A DNA stretch of 64,000 nucleotides from an uncultured Bacilli bacterium (lineage in GTDB: Bacteria > Bacillota_I > Bacilli_A > RF39 > UBA660): the NCBI GenBank assembly GCA_934096235.1, contig CAKOLO010000002.1, positions 310,001 through 374,000 of the forward strand, read 5' to 3'. Of this stretch, positions 8,434-17,461 are shown in pieces. The position numbers and the translations under genes are program-made. Position 1 is the first letter of the stretch; every line of letters begins with the position of its first letter. The notes beneath the pieces were generated by a model. That model was not told where the DNA came from and did not search any database. It worked only from the letters and a program-made list of their open reading frames with translations.

Positions 8434-10038
8434 CTAATCCTCATTATTTATAATACTATCACCAAATAAATTTTCAACAGTATTCTCTAAAATTGTTGTA
8501 TTTTTTGATTTTTCTATTTTATCTATTTCTTCGATGTATTCATATTTTTTTCCATTTTTTATATTACTGATGTATTCTTTTTTTATCTCATTCCATTCAT
8601 CTATATTTACTGCAACTATAGAATATTTTTTATCAAAAATTTGTTTTAAAAGTTTTTGAATTTCTATAATATTTTTTTCAAATAATACAACTTCAAAATT
8701 ATTCTTAAAACTAAATAATACATTGTTTTCTGAGACAACTTCTGGTATTGCTTTTTGCATTAAATTAGCAACCGAATTATATTCTTTATTTGATAAAAAT
8801 TCTTTAATATTTTCAAAGTTTTTCACAAAAGAATTTTTAAGTAATTTATCAGCACCACATAGGGCATTATTAATTTTAATTTCTTTTTCTTGATCATTTT
8901 TTGTTTCATTTTTAATTTCAATTTTTTGGCTTAATTTTGGTGTTTGTTCTACTTTTTTAATATTTTTTTTGTCAAAAATTAAAGATGATTTTAATAAATA
9001 TATTTCTACTAATACTTTTTGATTAGTTGTCTTTTTTAACTCATTTGAAAGTTTAAATAAAATGCTTGATAAATCTAGAAATTTTTCTAGATCAATTCTC
9101 GCAAAATTGCTTAATTTTTGTTCATATTCTTTTGAAAAATAATTATCTGAATTATTGTATATAATTATATTTCTTATTACTGTTTGAAGTCTATTAGTTA
9201 TGTTAATAAAATTTTTTCCTTCAGAAAATAATATATCAACACTTTCTAAAATATTTTTAATGTCATGTTCAGTTATTTCTTTTAATAATTCGATTATTTT
9301 ATTTTCACTAACATCACCTATTAAATTATAAACATCATCAGTATCTATATCGGTTTTATCTAAAGATATTAATTGATCAAGCATATTAATGGCATCTCTC
9401 ATTCCACCATCACTAAGCTGAGATATCAATTCAACTACTTCAGGTTTAATTTTTTTATTTTCCTTTTCTAGTATGTAATTTAATCTATTTTCTATTTGAT
9501 TTATAGTTAGTTTTTTAAAATCAAATTTTTGACATCTAGAGATTACAGTCGCAGGTATTTTGTTAAATTCTGTAGTTGCAAGAATGAATATTACATTTGA
9601 TGGTGGTTCTTCTAACGTTTTTAATAATGCATTAAATGCGCTTGTAGATAACATGTGAACCTCATCAATTATATATACTTTATATTTTAAATGGTTTGGA
9701 GCTAGTTTAACATTATTTCTTATTTCTCTTATTTCATCTACTCCATTGTTACTTGCAGCATCTATTTCTACGATGTCAATTTCATCATCGAAATCAGATA
9801 AGCATACACTGCATTTTCCACATAAATCGCCAGATTCATTTTCAAGGCAATTTACGGCTTTTGAGAAGATTTTTGCAATACTAGTCTTTCCTGTACCTCT
9901 AGGTCCACTAAAGATGTAAGCGTGGCCTATTTTGCCTGTTAAAATTGAATTTTCTAATATTTTAATAACAATTTCTTGCCCAACCACATCTGAAAATGTT
10001 TTTGGCCTATATTTTCTATACAACGATATGTAAGACAT
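8434..10038 (-). CDS. dnaX: DNA polymerase III gamma/tau subunit
   Basis: 534 residues. Clamp-loader ATPase with Walker A GPRGTGKTS, Walker B IIDEVHML, a four-Cys zinc module (CLENESGDLCGKCSVC), sensor motif ILATTEFNKIP and the SRC Arg finger. The C-terminal 200 residues are a Lys/Glu/Asn-rich tau-like linker and polymerase-binding region. No obvious slippery frameshift run was noticed. It is the first of the tightly packed genes dnaX-ebfC-recR-bofA-holB-ricT. Confidence 0.97.
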   Translation of the reverse strand: MSYISLYRKYRPKTFSDVVGQEIVIKILENSILTGKIGHAYIFSGPRGTGKTSIAKIFSKAVNCLENESGDLCGKCSVCLSDFDDEIDIVEIDAASNNGVDEIREIRNNVKLAPNHLKYKVYIIDEVHMLSTSAFNALLKTLEEPPSNVIFILATTEFNKIPATVISRCQKFDFKKLTINQIENRLNYILEKENKKIKPEVVELISQLSDGGMRDAINMLDQLISLDKTDIDTDDVYNLIGDVSENKIIELLKEITEHDIKNILESVDILFSEGKNFINITNRLQTVIRNIIIYNNSDNYFSKEYEQKLSNFARIDLEKFLDLSSILFKLSNELKKTTNQKVLVEIYLLKSSLIFDKKNIKKVEQTPKLSQKIEIKNETKNDQEKEIKINNALCGADKLLKNSFVKNFENIKEFLSNKEYNSVANLMQKAIPEVVSENNVLFSFKNNFEVVLFEKNIIEIQKLLKQIFDKKYSIVAVNIDEWNEIKKEYISNIKNGKKYEYIEEIDKIEKSKNTTILENTVENLFGDSIINNED

Positions 10039-10082
10039 AATAAACCTCCTTTAGATATTATATCAAAATATTTATATATTAT

Positions 10083-10493
10083 CTATCTTTTATTTTTGAA
10101 GAAATTACTTAATATTTCACTAAAAATGCTTTCATATTCACAATTTTTTATTTTTGTTATTATCATATTGTTATTAACATTTTTATTATTATCAACTATA
10201 TAATATATTTTCTTAATTCTTGCTTCATTTATAACTGTTAAACACATGTTGCATGGTTTTAATGTTACATATAATTCACAGTCATTTAAATTCCATGATT
10301 TAATTTTTTTGCATGCTTTTTTTATAGCGAGTATTTCTGCATGTGCCATTGGATCCTTTTTTGTAATTTTTTGATTATATGCACTGGAAATAATTTGTTT
10401 GTTTTTTGTTATTACACATCCAATAGGTACTTCATCTTTTTTAATAGCTTTAGTTGTTAATGATATAAGCTTTTTATAAATTTTTTCATTCAT
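10083..10493 (-). CDS. tadA: tRNA adenosine(34) deaminase TadA
   Basis: 136 residues from the ATG at 10491-10493. It deaminates A34 to inosine in tRNA-Arg(ACG). Zinc and catalytic motifs are visible: HAEILAIKKA (His ligand and catalytic Glu) and KPCNMCLTVI (two Cys ligands). The frame is open for 25 more codons upstream, but that segment is the SRP RNA and its terminator; GTGAGGAAAAGT immediately precedes the ATG and supplies the ribosome-binding site. No other promoter is seen, so expression probably depends on readthrough from the SRP RNA promoter. Confidence 0.93.
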   Translation of the reverse strand: MNEKIYKKLISLTTKAIKKDEVPIGCVITKNKQIISSAYNQKITKKDPMAHAEILAIKKACKKIKSWNLNDCELYVTLKPCNMCLTVINEARIKKIYYIVDNNKNVNNNMIITKIKNCEYESIFSEILSNFFKNKR

Positions 10494-10505
10494 ACTTTTC
10501 CTCAC

Positions 10506-10582
10506 AAAAAAAGTGCACACAGAATAGTGTTTAAGGCTGCTATCTTCCGATTCTGACCTGATTCGCATTCTTTCTGTTGCAC
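10506..10582 (-). ncRNA. ffs: SRP RNA (small bacterial 4.5S-type scRNA)
   Basis: About 77 nt. It carries the hallmark helix-8 core (CAGGTCAG, CGGAAG, AGCAGCC) bound by Ffh. The ends pair as GTGCA/TGCAC and ACAGAA/TTCTGT with one bulged G, and the 3' end is followed by seven T's at 10506-10512, an intrinsic terminator. In B. subtilis scr lies between tadA (yaaJ) and dnaX; here it is on the other side of tadA. Boundaries are set by the helix and the promoter. Confidence 0.93.
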
Positions 10583-10588
10583 AAATAA

Positions 10589-10617
10589 ATTATATATTAT
10601 TTTAAATATTAAATCAA
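10589..10617 (-). promoter_or_regulatory. Sigma-A promoter of the SRP RNA (and probably tadA)
   Basis: On the minus strand TTGATT (10612-10617), 17 bp spacer, TATAAT (10589-10594). The RNA is expected to start at the G at 10582, exactly at the base of the SRP RNA terminal helix. Confidence 0.85.
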
Positions 10618-10629
10618 GTATTTTTATTA

Positions 10630-10645
10630 TGTTCCACGTGGAACA
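10630..10645. promoter_or_regulatory. parS site 1
   Basis: Perfect 16-bp palindrome TGTTCCACGTGGAACA, extended to a 24-bp palindrome at 10626-10649. It differs by one base per site from the B. subtilis parS consensus TGTTCCACGTGAAACA. Confidence 0.93.
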
Positions 10646-10915
10646 TAATGTTAATAACTTATATTATCTGCACATTAATAAATTTAATATAATATTTCAA
10701 TGTTAATTAATTTCAAATTAATTTGTTTATAATTATAGTTTATTTATTAAAGTATAAATTATTTTTTTAGTAAAATATTTTATTTATACATTCTTTAATA
10801 GTCAAAAATTGTAATATTATAAGTTATATGTTTATTATATAATTCTTAAATATAGTTTTAAAGATTTCATTATGCTGTCAATTGCATAATAATTTATATT
10901 CATTTACTTATTTTA

Positions 10916-10931
10916 TGTTCCACGTGGAACA
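10916..10931. promoter_or_regulatory. parS site 2
   Basis: Perfect palindrome TGTTCCACGTGGAACA, followed three bases later by TGTTAAT. Confidence 0.93.
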
Positions 10932-11095
10932 TATTGTTAATTACTTTGAATTATTGTTTATTAATATTCTGTTTTTTCGTTAGCAACTTTACTTTTTATT
11001 GAAACATTTTTGTTTAATTTTATAATATTTTATTCTGATTATTAAATTTCAATATAAAACCTAATGATAATATATTATTTATTTTAATAAAAAAT

Positions 11096-11111
11096 TGTTC
11101 CACGTGGAACA
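11096..11111. promoter_or_regulatory. parS site 3
   Basis: Perfect palindrome TGTTCCACGTGGAACA, followed by T and TGTTAAT. Confidence 0.93.
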
Positions 11112-11317
11112 TTGTTAATACAACATATTTTGGACTTCTAATAATAATTTTCTTTCTTTCGATTGTTAATATGTTATATACATGTTACTTTATAATTAAT
11201 ATTTTGGATTTATCATTTTTTCGTGATGCTTTGTTAATAAATTTATCTATTTTTTGACCTTATTATTTTAATATTTCTTCTTTATTTTTTTCTAATATTT
11301 TGTTAACTGATTTTTTA

Positions 11318-11333
11318 TGTTCCACGTGGAACA
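11318..11333. promoter_or_regulatory. parS site 4
   Basis: Perfect palindrome TGTTCCACGTGGAACA, followed by T and TGTTAATAAC. Confidence 0.93.
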
Positions 11334-11351
11334 TTGTTAATAACTTTTTTT

Positions 11352-11365
11352 ATTTCCCGGGAAAT
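11352..11365. promoter_or_regulatory. Noc-binding site (NBS)
   Basis: ATTTCCCGGGAAAT, identical to the published B. subtilis Noc consensus, between parS sites 4 and 5. It is the only copy I found in the window. Confidence 0.8.
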
Positions 11366-11378
11366 ATTTTTTTCATTT

Positions 11379-11394
11379 TGTTCCACGTGGAACA
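11379..11394. promoter_or_regulatory. parS site 5
   Basis: Perfect palindrome TGTTCCACGTGGAACA, directly next to the gyrA terminator. Unlike sites 1-4 it is not followed by TGTTAAT. Confidence 0.93.
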
Positions 11395-11396
11395 TT

Positions 11397-11423
11397 TAAA
11401 AAAAAGAGTAATAAATTACTCTT
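11397..11423 (-). terminator. gyrA intrinsic terminator
   Basis: On the minus strand AAGAGTAA, loop TTTA, TTACTCTT, then a T run. The upstream arm contains the gyrA stop codon. Confidence 0.85.
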
Positions 11424-13848
11424 CTTCTATAGGATTCACTTCCTTTTCAATTACTGATATTGAAGCAACTTTATTTTTATCTTTTAAATTAATTAATCTT
11501 ACGCCTTTTGTTACTCTTCCCATTTGTGAAATACTATTTATATCCATTCTAATAATTATTCCATCTGATGTGATAATCATTAAGTCCTTATCATTATCTG
11601 TGGATTTAAATCCTATAACATTTCCATTTTTTTCTGTTATATTAATTGTTTTTACACCTTTACTTCCTCTTTTTGTTTCTCTATACTCTTCTATAGCGGT
11701 TTTTTTACCATATCCATTTTCAGTAACAACAAGTAATAATTTTCCAGGTTCTGATATTTCCATTCCTACACATTTATCATTTGATAAATTAATTCCTCTT
11801 ACACCTGAAGCTGTTCTTCCCATGATTCTTATTTCTTCTTCACTAAATCTTGCCATTCTTCCGTTTGAAGAACACATTAGTACTTGATCATTACCTGTTG
11901 TTTTCTTTACAGATATTAATTCATCATCATCTTTTAGTGTAATTGCTATTTTACCACTTTGTCTTATATTATCAAATTCTGATATTAATGTTCTTTTGAC
12001 TAATCCTTCTTTTGTACTAAAAAGCAAACATTTGTACGTTTCATTTTCATTTATTCTAATTATTGTATTAATTTTTTCATCCTTTTCTAATGATAATAAG
12101 TTAACAATTGGTAGTCCTTTTGCAGTTCTTGAATATTCAGGAATTTTATATCCTTTTAATCTATATACTTTTCCTTTATTTGAGAAGAATAATATATAGT
12201 CATGAGTATTCATTGATAGTAATTGTTCTACATAATCTTCTTCAGTAGTTGTCATACCTTTTATTCCAACACCACCTCTATTTTGTACTTTATATGTATC
12301 TTTTGGTGTTCTCTTAATGTAATTTTTATTGGTAATTGTAACAATTATTTCCTCTTGTGGAATCAATGATTCGTCTTCAATATATTCTATTGCACTATTA
12401 TCAATTTTAGTTCTTCTTTCATCACCATATTTAGCTTTAATTTCAAGCATTTCTTGTTTGATTATTGCTAATACTTTTTCTTCACTTGCTAATATTGATT
12501 TATATTCCTCTATTAATTTCAAAATATTTGCTAATTCCTCTTCAATTTTTTCTCTTTCTAAGCCAGTTAATCTTCTTAATTTTAATTCTAGAATTGCATC
12601 TGCTTGAATTTCGCTAAATCCATATTTTTCAATTAATCTTTCTTTAGCTATTGAGTCACTTTGACTTTCTTTTATTATTTTAATAATATCATCTATATGA
12701 TCTAAAGCAATTTTATAGCCTTCTAAAATATGTGCTCTTGCTTCAGCTTTTGCTAAATCAAATTTTGTTCTTCTAATTATTATTTCTTTTTGGTAATCAA
12801 TGTATTTTGAAATAATATCTTTAATTCCTAGTGTTCTTGGTTGACCTTGGTCTAACATTAAGAATATAATTCCAAATGTTGATTGTAATTGTGTATGTTT
12901 ATATAAGTTGTTCAATACTACATTAGCATTTGCTTCTTTTTTTAGTGTTACGACTATTTTTATACCATTTTCAATATTTGTTTCTTCGTGATAATCAGCT
13001 ATTCCTTCTAATACTTTATCTCTAACTAGTTCTGCGATTCTATTTTTTAGATCTAATGTATTAACATTATAAGGTATTTCCGTTATTACTATTCTATTTC
13101 TATTATTTGTTTCTTCTATTTCTGCTTTACATCTTATTGTAATTGTTCCACGACCTGTCTCATAGGCTTTTTTTATTCCACTACTTCCTAAAATAATGCC
13201 ACCTGTTGGAAAATCAGGACCCTTAATATAATTCATCATTTCCATGGTATCTATTTCAGGATTATCTATATAAGCAACACAACCATCTATCACTTCACCT
13301 AGATTATGTGGTGGAATATTTGTTGCCATTCCGACTGCAATTCCCATTGTTCCATTTACTAAGATGTTTGGGAATCTACTTGGTAATACTACTGGTTCTT
13401 TTTCAGTTTCATCAAAATTTGGCGTGAAATCAACTGTATCTTTGTTAATATCTCTTAATAATTCTAAACTTACTTTTGCAAGTCTAGCTTCTGTGTAACG
13501 CATTGCTGCTGCACCATCACCATCCATGTTACCAAAGTTTCCATGTCCGTCAACTAACATATATCTATAACTGAAGTCTTGAGCCATTCTAACCATTGCT
13601 TCATATATTGATGAGTCTCCATGTGGGTGATATTTTCCCATTACATCTCCAACAATTCTTGCACATTTTCTGTGTTGTTTGTCTGGTGTATATCCTGATT
13701 CATACATTGAATAAAGTATTCTTCTATGAACTGGTTTTAAGCCATCTCTTAAATCTGGAATTGCTCTTGAGACGATAACACTCATTGAATAATCTAAAAA
13801 TGAATCTTTTACTTCTTTTATTATATTATTTTGTTCTATCTTATCCAT
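11416..13848 (-). CDS. gyrA: DNA gyrase subunit A
   Basis: 810 residues, typical length. The breakage-reunion subunit of gyrase: N-terminal winged helix with the quinolone-region pattern HPHGDSSIYEAMVRMAQDF, catalytic Tyr in AAMRYTEARL, the coiled-coil tower, and a C-terminal beta-pinwheel. The GyrA box reads QNRGGVG, slightly relaxed from QRGGKG, which still marks gyrase rather than ParC. It follows gyrB by 9 bp. Confidence 0.97.
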   Translation of the reverse strand: MDKIEQNNIIKEVKDSFLDYSMSVIVSRAIPDLRDGLKPVHRRILYSMYESGYTPDKQHRKCARIVGDVMGKYHPHGDSSIYEAMVRMAQDFSYRYMLVDGHGNFGNMDGDGAAAMRYTEARLAKVSLELLRDINKDTVDFTPNFDETEKEPVVLPSRFPNILVNGTMGIAVGMATNIPPHNLGEVIDGCVAYIDNPEIDTMEMMNYIKGPDFPTGGIILGSSGIKKAYETGRGTITIRCKAEIEETNNRNRIVITEIPYNVNTLDLKNRIAELVRDKVLEGIADYHEETNIENGIKIVVTLKKEANANVVLNNLYKHTQLQSTFGIIFLMLDQGQPRTLGIKDIISKYIDYQKEIIIRRTKFDLAKAEARAHILEGYKIALDHIDDIIKIIKESQSDSIAKERLIEKYGFSEIQADAILELKLRRLTGLEREKIEEELANILKLIEEYKSILASEEKVLAIIKQEMLEIKAKYGDERRTKIDNSAIEYIEDESLIPQEEIIVTITNKNYIKRTPKDTYKVQNRGGVGIKGMTTTEEDYVEQLLSMNTHDYILFFSNKGKVYRLKGYKIPEYSRTAKGLPIVNLLSLEKDEKINTIIRINENETYKCLLFSTKEGLVKRTLISEFDNIRQSGKIAITLKDDDELISVKKTTGNDQVLMCSSNGRMARFSEEEIRIMGRTASGVRGINLSNDKCVGMEISEPGKLLLVVTENGYGKKTAIEEYRETKRGSKGVKTINITEKNGNVIGFKSTDNDKDLMIITSDGIIIRMDINSISQMGRVTKGVRLINLKDKNKVASISVIEKEVNPIEEE

Positions 13849-13857
13849 TTTAACCTC

Positions 13858-15768
13858 CTATATATCTAAATTGCTAACATATATAGCATTTTCTTCTATG
13901 AATTTTCTTCTTGGTTCTACATCTTCACCCATTAATGTTGTAAATATTTCATCTGCTCCCATTGCATCGTCAACAGTTATTTTTCTAAGGATTCTAAATT
14001 CCTTTGACATTGTTGTATCTCTTAATTCGTCAGCGTCCATTTCACCCAAACCTTTCATACGGGTAATTGTGTATTTTGCATTTTCTGGAAGTGTCTTTAA
14101 ATATTCATCTCTTTCATTTTCATCTAAAACATATTTAATATTTTTTCCATACACTATCTTGAATAAAGGGGGCTGAGCCGCATATACATGTCCATTTTCT
14201 ACTACAGGTTTGAAGAATCTATAAAATAATGTTAATAGAAGAATTCTTATGTGTGACCCGTCAACATCGGCATCGGTCATTATTATAATTTTGTCATATC
14301 TAAGTTTTGATAAATCGAATTCTTCTCCAATTCCTGTACCAAATGCTGTTACTATAGTTCTAATTTCTTCATTGCTTAATGCTCTATCAAGTCTTGCTTT
14401 TTCTACATTTAATATTTTTCCTCTTAATGGAAGAATAGCTTGTGTCATATAATCTCTACCTTTTTTAGCAGAACCACCGGCTGAATCTCCCTCGACTAGG
14501 AATATTTCTGATTCACTTGGGTCTTTACTTTTACAATCTGTTAGTTTTCCATAGAAATTTGTTATTTCTAGGTCACCTTTTCTTCTTGTTAATTCTCTTG
14601 CCTTCTTAGCAGCAACTCTAGCTCTTGATGCAAGTAATACTTTTTCCATTATTGCTTTAGCTTGATCAGGATTTTCTAGCAAGAATTTTTCAAATCCTGC
14701 TCCAAAAACATTGCTTGCAATTTTTCTCACTTCTACATTTCCAAGTTTTGTCTTTGTTTGACCTTCAAATTGTGGATTTGGATGTTTACAAGATATAACC
14801 ATTGTTATTCCTTCTTTGACATCATCTTGTGTTAATGAATCATCTTTATCTTTTAAAAATCCATTACTTCTCGCATAATTATTTATAACTCTTGATAATG
14901 CAAGTCTTACACCATCTTCATGTGTTCCACCTTCAACTGTATTAATGTTGTTAGTGAATGAGTAAACATTGCTTGTATATCCATCATTATATTGCATTGC
15001 TACTTCTATACTTATATCATCTTCTGAACCTGATACATCAACAATATCATCATGTATTACTTTTTTATTTGCATTTAGTAGTTTTACGTATTCAACAAGT
15101 CCTCCGTTATATAGAAATTCATCTTTTTGACCGCTTCTTAAATCACTAAGAATTATTCTAAGTCCCTTGTTTAGGAATGCAAGTTCTCTTGATCTTGTTT
15201 TAAGTGTCTCGTAGTCAAATGTTGTTGTTTCTTCGAATATTGTTGGATCTGGTTTAAATGTAACAGTTGTTCCTGTTCTATTTTCATCACAATCTCCTAT
15301 TACTTCTAAACTCTTTACTGGATGACCACCATTTTCAAATCTTTGATGATAAATTTTTCCATCTCTATATACTTTAACTTCTAACCAGCTTGATAATGCA
15401 TTAACAACCGATGCACCAACACCATGTAGACCACCAGATACTTTATAACCTTTTCCACCAAATTTACCACCAGCATGTAATACTGTAAATATTGTTTCTA
15501 CAGTAGAAATTCCTGTTTTTGGATGTATTCCTGTAGGCATTCCTCTACCGTCATCTTTAACTGTAACACTATTATCTTCGTTTACTATAATTTCAATATC
15601 ATCACAATATCCCGCTAAAGATTCGTCCACAGAGTTATCCACAATTTCCCAAACTAGGTGATGTAATCCTCTTACACCTGTTGTTCCAATGTACATACCA
15701 GGTCTTTTTCTTACCGCTTCTAAGCCCTCTAATACTTGAATATCATTTACACCATATTCTTCTTTCAT
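13858..15768 (-). CDS. gyrB: DNA gyrase subunit B
   Basis: 636 residues. GHKL ATPase domain (EIVDNSVDESLAG, DDGRGMPTG, GGLHGVGASVVNAL), transducer domain, Toprim domain (LVEGDSAGGSAKKGR, PLRGKILNVEKA, MTDADVDGSHI) and the C-terminal GyrA-binding segment. The ATG overlaps the recF stop by 4 bp. The recF-gyrB-gyrA order is the standard origin arrangement. Confidence 0.98.
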   Translation of the reverse strand: MKEEYGVNDIQVLEGLEAVRKRPGMYIGTTGVRGLHHLVWEIVDNSVDESLAGYCDDIEIIVNEDNSVTVKDDGRGMPTGIHPKTGISTVETIFTVLHAGGKFGGKGYKVSGGLHGVGASVVNALSSWLEVKVYRDGKIYHQRFENGGHPVKSLEVIGDCDENRTGTTVTFKPDPTIFEETTTFDYETLKTRSRELAFLNKGLRIILSDLRSGQKDEFLYNGGLVEYVKLLNANKKVIHDDIVDVSGSEDDISIEVAMQYNDGYTSNVYSFTNNINTVEGGTHEDGVRLALSRVINNYARSNGFLKDKDDSLTQDDVKEGITMVISCKHPNPQFEGQTKTKLGNVEVRKIASNVFGAGFEKFLLENPDQAKAIMEKVLLASRARVAAKKARELTRRKGDLEITNFYGKLTDCKSKDPSESEIFLVEGDSAGGSAKKGRDYMTQAILPLRGKILNVEKARLDRALSNEEIRTIVTAFGTGIGEEFDLSKLRYDKIIIMTDADVDGSHIRILLLTLFYRFFKPVVENGHVYAAQPPLFKIVYGKNIKYVLDENERDEYLKTLPENAKYTITRMKGLGEMDADELRDTTMSKEFRILRKITVDDAMGADEIFTTLMGEDVEPRRKFIEENAIYVSNLDI

Positions 15769-16850
15769 TTACTCACTCCCTCATCTAAATCAAATATTTT
15801 TGCTTTTTCTACTATTCTTTTATTAATATTCTTCAAATCAGTTGTTGTAATGAATACTTGAATGTTTTTATCTAATGATTTAAAGATATTATTTCTATTT
15901 TTTTCATCCAGTTCACTGAACAAATCATCAAGTAGTAATATAGGTTTTATATCATATTTTTCAATAAATATTTTGACTTCTGCTAACTTCATTGCTAGAA
16001 TTATTAACTTTTGTATACCTTGCGAACTAAATTCTTTAGCATCATTTCCATTTTGACAAAATTTATAATCGTCTCTATGAACTCCATATGAAGTCATTCC
16101 TATATTAATTTCCTTATTTCTATTTTTTTTCAGTTCTTTTAGCAATTTTTCTTTGTTATTTTCTTTATAATCTGATACATACTCAATACTTATTTTTTGA
16201 CTTTTTATGTAGTTTTTAAATATTTCATTGATATATGAATTGATTAAATCAATATATTTTTTTCTATAGTTATAGATTTTTATGCCTTCATCCACTATTT
16301 TTTCATCTAATATATCTAAATATCTGGAATCTAAATTATTATTTAACATTAGTTTCTTTAAAAATTCATTTTTGTTCTTAATTAATGTATTGTAATTATT
16401 TAAATAATAAATATATTCTTTGTGTAGTTGAGATATTTGTATATTTAGATAATTTCTTCTAGTGTTTGGTGATGATTTAATTAGTTTTAATTCATCTGGA
16501 GAAAGCATTATTATCCTATATTGAGATATAAAATCGCTAAGTTTTCTTTGAATCTTTGTGTTTATTTTTGTCTTTTTACCATTCTTATCAAGATATAATT
16601 CGAGATTCTTTTTAGGACCGTAATCAAAATAGAAAACTTTTATTTTAAAAAAATCTTCTCCTTCTTTAATAATCGACATTTCATTACTTGTTTTAAAAGA
16701 TTTTGCTAAACTACCTAAATAGATAGATTCAATTATTGTTGTTTTACCAATTCCATTTTTACCAATTATGATGTTTAAATTTGAAAAATTATCAAAATTT
16801 TTTTTCTTGTAATTTCTAAAATTTAGTAGTTCTATTCTTGTAATATTCAT
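15765..16850 (-). CDS. recF: DNA replication and repair protein RecF
   Basis: 361 residues. SMC-like ABC ATPase that helps load RecA at gaps: Walker A GKNGIGKTT, ABC signature region FSSQGIQKL, Walker B ILLLDDLFSELDE. It is coupled to gyrB by a 4-bp overlap. The S4-domain gene yaaA usually found between dnaN and recF is missing and comK lies there instead. Confidence 0.97.
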   Translation of the reverse strand: MNITRIELLNFRNYKKKNFDNFSNLNIIIGKNGIGKTTIIESIYLGSLAKSFKTSNEMSIIKEGEDFFKIKVFYFDYGPKKNLELYLDKNGKKTKINTKIQRKLSDFISQYRIIMLSPDELKLIKSSPNTRRNYLNIQISQLHKEYIYYLNNYNTLIKNKNEFLKKLMLNNNLDSRYLDILDEKIVDEGIKIYNYRKKYIDLINSYINEIFKNYIKSQKISIEYVSDYKENNKEKLLKELKKNRNKEINIGMTSYGVHRDDYKFCQNGNDAKEFSSQGIQKLIILAMKLAEVKIFIEKYDIKPILLLDDLFSELDEKNRNNIFKSLDKNIQVFITTTDLKNINKRIVEKAKIFDLDEGVSK

Positions 16851-16939
16851 TTTTAAACCTCATTAACCCCTTTTTTTTGATTTTTCTATCATTTAGGTAC
16901 ACCTACACAACAATTAAATTATACCATAAATTAGTACAT

Positions 16940-16975
16940 AAAAAAAGATAATTTTAATTTTAATTATCTTTTTTT
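16940..16975 (-). terminator. comK terminator (symmetrical, could work both ways)
   Basis: Stem with arms AAAAAAAGATAATT and AATTATCTTTTTTT around a short AT loop. The upstream arm on the minus strand contains the comK stop codon. Confidence 0.8.
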
Positions 16976-17415
16976 GCTGTTCTTTCATCTAAAACAAATT
17001 TTAATCTTGTGGCTCTAAGAATTTGATTGGATAATGAGCCATATGATAAATCAAATTCCAAGATATCACCGTTCTTAAATAGAATTGCTGACCTATTATT
17101 TTCCAATTTGTAGTATTTTTCAATTTTTTCCAAATTAATCCATATGCAATCTTCTCTTTCTGGTGATGTTGTAGGAAAAAAAATCATTTTTCTACTTTCT
17201 TCTACTATTATTGGTGATTTGTGAGTTATTCCGAGCATCTTACGAGTTCCATCTTTTCTTCCTTCAAATGAACTGCCAAAATATTCACAACTGTGTTCTA
17301 AAATTTCTTGAACTGAGTTATTAACTATGTATTCACTATCATGTTCTATTACTTTTGATTTGAACTCATCAATTGGAAGAACTAATTGTGTATCATAGTT
17401 TATTTCATAATTCAT
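16960..17415 (-). CDS. comK: ComK-family competence transcription factor
   Basis: 151 residues, shorter than the 192 of B. subtilis ComK, mainly at the C-terminus. Strong family matches: CEYFGSSFEGRKDGTRKMLG, ITHKSPIIVEESRKMIFFPT, then a CIWIN segment and SYGSLSNQILRATRL. ComK binds minor-groove AT boxes and activates DNA uptake genes and itself. Its own terminator and an upstream regulatory region isolate it from recF and dnaN. The upstream gap carries three Spo0A boxes. The ATG is preceded by AAAGGGGG. The loss of the C-terminal tail may matter, since MecA/ClpC control of B. subtilis ComK uses that end. Confidence 0.85.
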   Translation of the reverse strand: MNYEINYDTQLVLPIDEFKSKVIEHDSEYIVNNSVQEILEHSCEYFGSSFEGRKDGTRKMLGITHKSPIIVEESRKMIFFPTTSPEREDCIWINLEKIEKYYKLENNRSAILFKNGDILEFDLSYGSLSNQILRATRLKFVLDERTAKKDN

Positions 17416-17461
17416 ATTTTTCCCCCTTTCTAAATATTGCTTACTATGTTAGCACATCACC

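Larger units (their letters stand above)
10618..11396. other. Non-coding, AT-rich chromosome segregation block
   Basis: About 780 bp between the SRP RNA promoter and the gyrA terminator without a supportable gene. It holds five parS palindromes, one Noc-binding palindrome and eight copies of TGTTAA all in the same orientation (10649, 10701, 10935, 11113, 11164, 11232, 11301, 11335). The remainder is nearly pure A/T. The reading frame crossing 11300-11887 on the plus strand is a chance frame over gyrA. Confidence 0.8.

Noticed and set aside
10494..10568. Extension of tadA by 25 N-terminal codons
   Set aside because: The segment is the SRP RNA with its terminator, and a good ribosome-binding site precedes the ATG at 10493.
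11300..11887. A 195-aa plus-strand frame overlapping gyrA and parS
   Set aside because: It is the complement of the gyrA coding frame plus palindromes, with no ribosome-binding site or family.
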